Of a stretch of 7,233 nucleotides of DNA, positions 4,535-7,233 are shown piece after piece. A program made the translations under genes and the position numbers. Every line of letters begins with the position of its first letter. Positions within the stretch are counted from its first letter, which is position 1. The notes below the pieces were generated by a model. That model saw only the letters and a list, made by a program, of their open reading frames with translations. It made no database searches and had not been told where the DNA came from. The DNA comes from Chloroflexota bacterium (lineage in GTDB: Bacteria > Chloroflexota > Anaerolineae > Promineifilales > Promineifilaceae), in assembly GCA_008501785.1 (NCBI GenBank), contig QQUD01000863.1:1-7233 (forward strand), read 5' to 3'.

Positions 4535-6772
4535 CTATTCCCACGGCAGCGGCTGCAACGGCGTCACCCCATAATAAAGTTCAACAATCCGCCGAAAAAT
4601 AGGGGCTGACACTTCAGACCCTTCTCCGGCATTTTCCACAATAACCACCACAGCAATTTCTGGCTCATTAAGCGTCAGGCCATCGCTGCGCGTGTAAGAG
4701 GCAGCAGGTGCATACCCGGCAAACCAGGCATGTGGTGAGTTGGGCGGTGCTTCAGCGGTGCCTGTTTTACCAGCCACAGGCACTGGTAAACCGATAAATC
4801 GATCAACGGCCGTTCCCGCTTCGCTGTTCGCCACATTCCACAAGCTGTTTTGAATCGTTGCCAAATGTTCAGGCGAAAGCGGCAGCTGACCCTTATTTTG
4901 GGATGGCCACAACTCTTCTGGCGCGCCACCACCACTGCCAATGCGGTCAATCAATGTGGGCTGTGGAATGGTGCCACCATTGGCTAGAGCGGCAAAGATC
5001 GTCGCCATTTGTAACGGCGTTACCTGCACATACCCTTGTCCGATTCCCATATTGACCGCGTCACCGGTTGCCCAGCCTTCACCAACGTTTGCCAATTTCC
5101 ATTCTGGGTCTGGAATCAAGCCACTGTTTTCCGCAGCCCCTTCAATGCCGGTAGCGCTAGACAATCCAAATTCTTTTGCTGTGTTAGAGAAAAAGAAATT
5201 GTCTTGAAAATCCATGTTGTACGCTGCATCGTAAAAGCAAGAGTTGCATGAGACAACCAGTGCCTGAGCCAGACTAACAGTACCGTGCCCCGTTTCCGAC
5301 CAGTCTGTTTTGACAAAATTTTCGCCCAACCGTTCCCATGTTCCCGTGCTGGTGTATGTGGATTCTGGCGTGTACAAACCACTGTTGACAGCAGCTGTAA
5401 ATGTAACCACTTTAAAGAGCGAACCTGCTGGATACGCTCCCTGCGTGACCCGATTTACCAGTGGATTTGCTGGATTGCTGAGAACCTGCCCTAATTCCAC
5501 ATCGGCATCGGGGCGAGCCAGGTCAAAAATGGTAGGGCTGTAGGTAGGATAGCTGGCCATCGCTCGTATGGCACCTGTGTTAACATCGATCACAACGACA
5601 GCACCCCGGTTCCCAACGGGATGTGTTTCGATGGCGTAAGCGAGTGCTTCCTCAACGGATTTCTGAAAATCGCGGTCCAGCGTTGTGTAGACGCTGCGAG
5701 CTTGTTTCGATTCGCGCTCTTGCACAGTAGAGATATATTCGCCGCTGGGTCCAACAACGGTAAGCATGCCGCCACGTTCGCCGTTTAGATAATCTTCCCC
5801 CCAGCGCTCAATGCCTGCCAGTCCAACCTGTTCATCTCCGCGATAACCTTGCAGTTGATAGTCTGCAAGAGTTTCGGCAGGGATGTAACCCGTGTAGCCA
5901 ACAATATGTGGCGCCACACCGTCATCAGAATAAAGACGGGCCAGACGTGGTTCTGGCTGTGCTAATCCTTTGCCGATATAGGGTTGCAGCGCAGTGATGT
6001 ATTGCTGCAAAGTCTCTTCCGGTATTTCACCAATGGGCCAATACCAATCGGGTTGGGCTGGTGCATAAATGGCTTTGATTTCTTCTGGTGACAAATTTAA
6101 GATAGGGCTAAGGTTAATTAGCATCCCTTCTTCATCTTCAATTTGGCCGGGAATGACGCCGAGTGTGAAGATAGTGCCTTGGTAGGCGAGGGCCAGCCCA
6201 TTGATGTCGTAGATGTTTGCGCGAGAGGGGATGCGGTAGTCGAGGAAGAGTCGGTTGCCGCCTGCCATTTCGGGCAAAATCAACCCTTCGTCCCAAATGA
6301 TGCCCCAACGGCCGTTTTCAAACAACAGCGGCACCGTAAAATCGCGGGTAATGGAGCCGATAACGGCCGTTTCCCACGTGACGCGTACACTAAATTCGGC
6401 CGTGCTCCCTTCCTGGCTAACTGCTAGTGGCTGCGCATGCAATGTTTGCACAGCCGCTGTCGTCATCGTTTCGTCGTAAAGCGTCGTAAACGATTGGCTA
6501 TCGATGATTGCTTGATTGCTAGGTGCCAGCAAGCTGTACATGCCCAGATAATCAAGCCCTTCCCAGGCGCGATAAAAAGCAAGGGCAATTCCGTTTGCAT
6601 CTTCGGTAACAGGGGCTTCAGTTGGGCTGGGTGTACGGGTGGGGCCAGGTGTCAGCGTGACAATCTCATAGGAATCCTCAATCAAAGGCGCTGGGTTCCC
6701 GCCACCACAGGCCACAGACAACATGAGAACAAATAGATACGAAATACGAGTCCAGAACGATTTTTGATTCAT
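4535..6772 (-). CDS. Class B penicillin-binding protein, MecA/PBP3-like D,D-transpeptidase lipoprotein
   Basis: This 745-residue protein is predicted to cross-link peptidoglycan outside the membrane. The N-terminus is a signal peptide ending in SVACGGG; Cys22 is a likely lipidation site, although the residue at -3 is Ser instead of Leu. A Pro/Thr linker (39-58) leads to an NTF2-like MecA_N domain (about 60-165, from ALAFYRAWEGLDY to NGRWGIIWDEGLILP). The dimerisation domain follows (about 170-370), with RANIYDING in place of the usual RGxIxDRNG. The transpeptidase domain (about 390-735) has all three motifs: Ser451-x-x-Lys454 (GSLFK), Ser508-Cys-Asn510, and Lys669-Thr-Gly671. The architecture matches S. 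aureus PBP2a and B. subtilis PbpC, which also has a lipobox. Resistance to beta-lactams cannot be inferred from this. The start has a good promoter but no Shine-Dalgarno site. Confidence 0.93.
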   Translation of the reverse strand: MNQKSFWTRISYLFVLMLSVACGGGNPAPLIEDSYEIVTLTPGPTRTPSPTEAPVTEDANGIALAFYRAWEGLDYLGMYSLLAPSNQAIIDSQSFTTLYDETMTTAAVQTLHAQPLAVSQEGSTAEFSVRVTWETAVIGSITRDFTVPLLFENGRWGIIWDEGLILPEMAGGNRLFLDYRIPSRANIYDINGLALAYQGTIFTLGVIPGQIEDEEGMLINLSPILNLSPEEIKAIYAPAQPDWYWPIGEIPEETLQQYITALQPYIGKGLAQPEPRLARLYSDDGVAPHIVGYTGYIPAETLADYQLQGYRGDEQVGLAGIERWGEDYLNGERGGMLTVVGPSGEYISTVQERESKQARSVYTTLDRDFQKSVEEALAYAIETHPVGNRGAVVVIDVNTGAIRAMASYPTYSPTIFDLARPDADVELGQVLSNPANPLVNRVTQGAYPAGSLFKVVTFTAAVNSGLYTPESTYTSTGTWERLGENFVKTDWSETGHGTVSLAQALVVSCNSCFYDAAYNMDFQDNFFFSNTAKEFGLSSATGIEGAAENSGLIPDPEWKLANVGEGWATGDAVNMGIGQGYVQVTPLQMATIFAALANGGTIPQPTLIDRIGSGGGAPEELWPSQNKGQLPLSPEHLATIQNSLWNVANSEAGTAVDRFIGLPVPVAGKTGTAEAPPNSPHAWFAGYAPAASYTRSDGLTLNEPEIAVVVIVENAGEGSEVSAPIFRRIVELYYGVTPLQPLPWE

Positions 6773-6784
6773 ACTAAGTTCGGG

Positions 6785-6814
6785 ATTATATCCTTTTCAT
6801 GACTGTTCTAACAA
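6785..6814 (-). promoter_or_regulatory. Sigma-70-type promoter of the PBP gene, giving a near-leaderless mRNA
   Basis: On the - strand TTGTTA (6809-6814, four of six -35 bases) is 18 bases from a perfect TATAAT (6785-6790). The ATG follows 12 bases after the -10 box, so the transcript should have a leader of only about 4-7 bases. This agrees with the lack of a Shine-Dalgarno site; the only purine-rich run, AAAAGGA, lies upstream of the expected transcription start. Confidence 0.6.
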
Positions 6815-6869
6815 TCGGAAATATTATCCCAAGACTTTGATAAGATATAAATTAGAATGGTATCTCACT

Positions 6870-7155
6870 AGGGTAATCGCATATTAAATACCACCTTCGG
6901 CGAGGCTTATGTAAGTTCATAAAATAAATCGATAATGGTAGGGGCTAGGCAATCGGGTGTGCGGTTGATAAAACAAATGGCCTTCAATCCGATTGCCTCG
7001 CCCGAATTACCGTCAACCCGGGCGAGGCGGCAGCGGGATAAGGCACGTTGTTATGACAGTCGCCATTCGCCGCCTAGCCCCTACCAAGCCCTAATACTGA
7101 AATAATTATTTAATCTTCATCAGCCCTTGGCGGAATAAGAATATGCGATTACCCT
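6870..7155. repeat. 286-bp structured inverted-repeat element with 16-bp perfect ends (MITE-like or structured RNA)
   Basis: The ends AGGGTAATCGCATATT (6870-6885) and their exact reverse complement (7140-7155) bound the element. A second perfect 15-bp pair, TGGTAGGGGCTAGGC (6936-6950) with 7072-7086, is nested on the same axis. A third pair, CCTCGCCCG (6996-7004) with 7019-7027, lies at the centre. Each half also forms its own arm: AGGCAATCGG (6947-6956) with 6989-6998, and AGGCGGC (7025-7031) with 7069-7075. GGCGAGGC or its complement occurs at 6899, 6995 and 7021. The inside is GC-rich and the flanks are AT-rich. It holds no convincing ORF and no visible target-site duplication. It could be a non-autonomous transposable element or a cloverleaf RNA; these cannot be separated here. 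Confidence 0.75.
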
Positions 7156-7233
7156 GAGTGTCCCACGCAATAGGATAAACCCAAACGAAGCTTCAAAGAA
7201 CCAAATAGATATGATAAGGCGTCAGCGGATGCA
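7156..7233. other. Window end, no supported feature
   Basis: No convincing gene is visible in the last 78 bases. A 27-codon open stretch on the - strand runs off the edge and ends with a TAA inside the repeat element (7149-7151). A + strand ATG at 7211 opens a frame that also runs off the edge. Neither has a recognisable motif. Confidence 0.4.

Larger units (their letters stand above)
869..6371. repeat. Dispersed palindrome ACGGCCGT, ten copies, all inside genes
   Basis: The 8-bp palindrome starts at 870, 1271, 1873, 1930, 2697, 4003, 4297, 4806, 6308 and 6363. Seven of the copies are the full 10-mer AACGGCCGTT (from 869, 1872, 1929, 4296, 4805, 6307 and 6362). By simple base-4 chance about 0.1 copy of an 8-mer is expected in 7.2 kb. 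All ten lie in coding sequence of cofE, the GH-A lipoprotein, the HD gene or the PBP gene. They fall in three codon phases: Thr-Ala-Val seven times, Arg-Pro-Phe/Leu twice, Asn-Gly-Arg once. The selection is therefore on the DNA, not on one peptide. Two further CGGCCG cores (2766 and 6397) lack the full flanks. Confidence 0.9.

Noticed and set aside
7019..7086. Integron attC-like site (GTTGTTATG with a GCCTAG palindrome)
   Set aside because: The paired R'/R'' boxes with the conserved AAC/GTT cleavage triplets are not in the right arrangement, and no integrase or cassette is nearby.
6870..7155. Known structured RNA such as RNase P, SRP RNA or tmRNA
   Set aside because: None of the conserved core motifs of these RNAs could be found; only the generic pairing is supported.
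7149..7233. 27-codon open frame on the - strand running off the right edge
   Set aside because: Its stop lies inside the terminal inverted repeat, no motif is recognisable, and this length is expected by chance.
7211..7233. ATG opening a + strand frame at the right edge
   Set aside because: No ribosome binding site is visible and too few codons remain to judge.

Overview
The window looks like bacterial chromosome, most likely from a monoderm Chloroflexota lineage (Anaerolineae/Ardenticatenia-like). That assignment is an inference. It rests on two F420 genes, two lipoproteins whose lipobox is followed by a Pro/Thr 'TPTRTP' linker, a MecA/PBP3-type lipoprotein transpeptidase, and a weak use of Shine-Dalgarno sites. 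No ribosomal or other taxonomic marker is present.

Layout. On the + strand: an F420H2:NADP oxidoreductase (npdG, 49-699) and a coenzyme F420 gamma-glutamyl ligase (cofE, 780-1544) form a small F420 module. A secreted clan GH-A-like glycoside hydrolase lipoprotein follows (1744-3018). Next come a short UPF0175-type protein (3125-3322) and an unrecognised gene (3380-3756) that can be read whole only with a -1 shift at a six-T run. On the - strand, converging with these: an HD-domain phosphohydrolase-like protein (3789-4460), lying downstream of a class B penicillin-binding protein with an NTF2-like MecA_N domain (4535-6772). The last 461 bases (6773-7233) contain no convincing gene. They hold the PBP promoter and a 286-bp structured inverted-repeat element with 16-bp perfect ends (6870-7155).

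Functional links are modest. NpdG moves hydride between F420H2 and NADP, and CofE adds the glutamate tail of F420, so these two belong together. The GH-A lipoprotein and the PBP both act on the outer face of the membrane on polysaccharide or peptidoglycan. The remaining genes are not obviously connected.

The most unusual signals are not genes. (1) The palindrome ACGGCCGT occurs ten times, always inside coding sequence and in all three codon phases, like the HIP1 palindrome of cyanobacteria. (2) Several spacers hold their own short-period degenerate tandem repeat: heptamers starting with TGA or TAA in three spacers, plus hexamers and octamers in a fourth. This resembles the heptanucleotide STRR repeats of cyanobacteria. 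(3) The terminal element folds into a multi-arm inverted repeat. (4) Several genes lack a Shine-Dalgarno site and have a candidate -10 box only about 8-12 bases before the start codon, which suggests leaderless transcripts.
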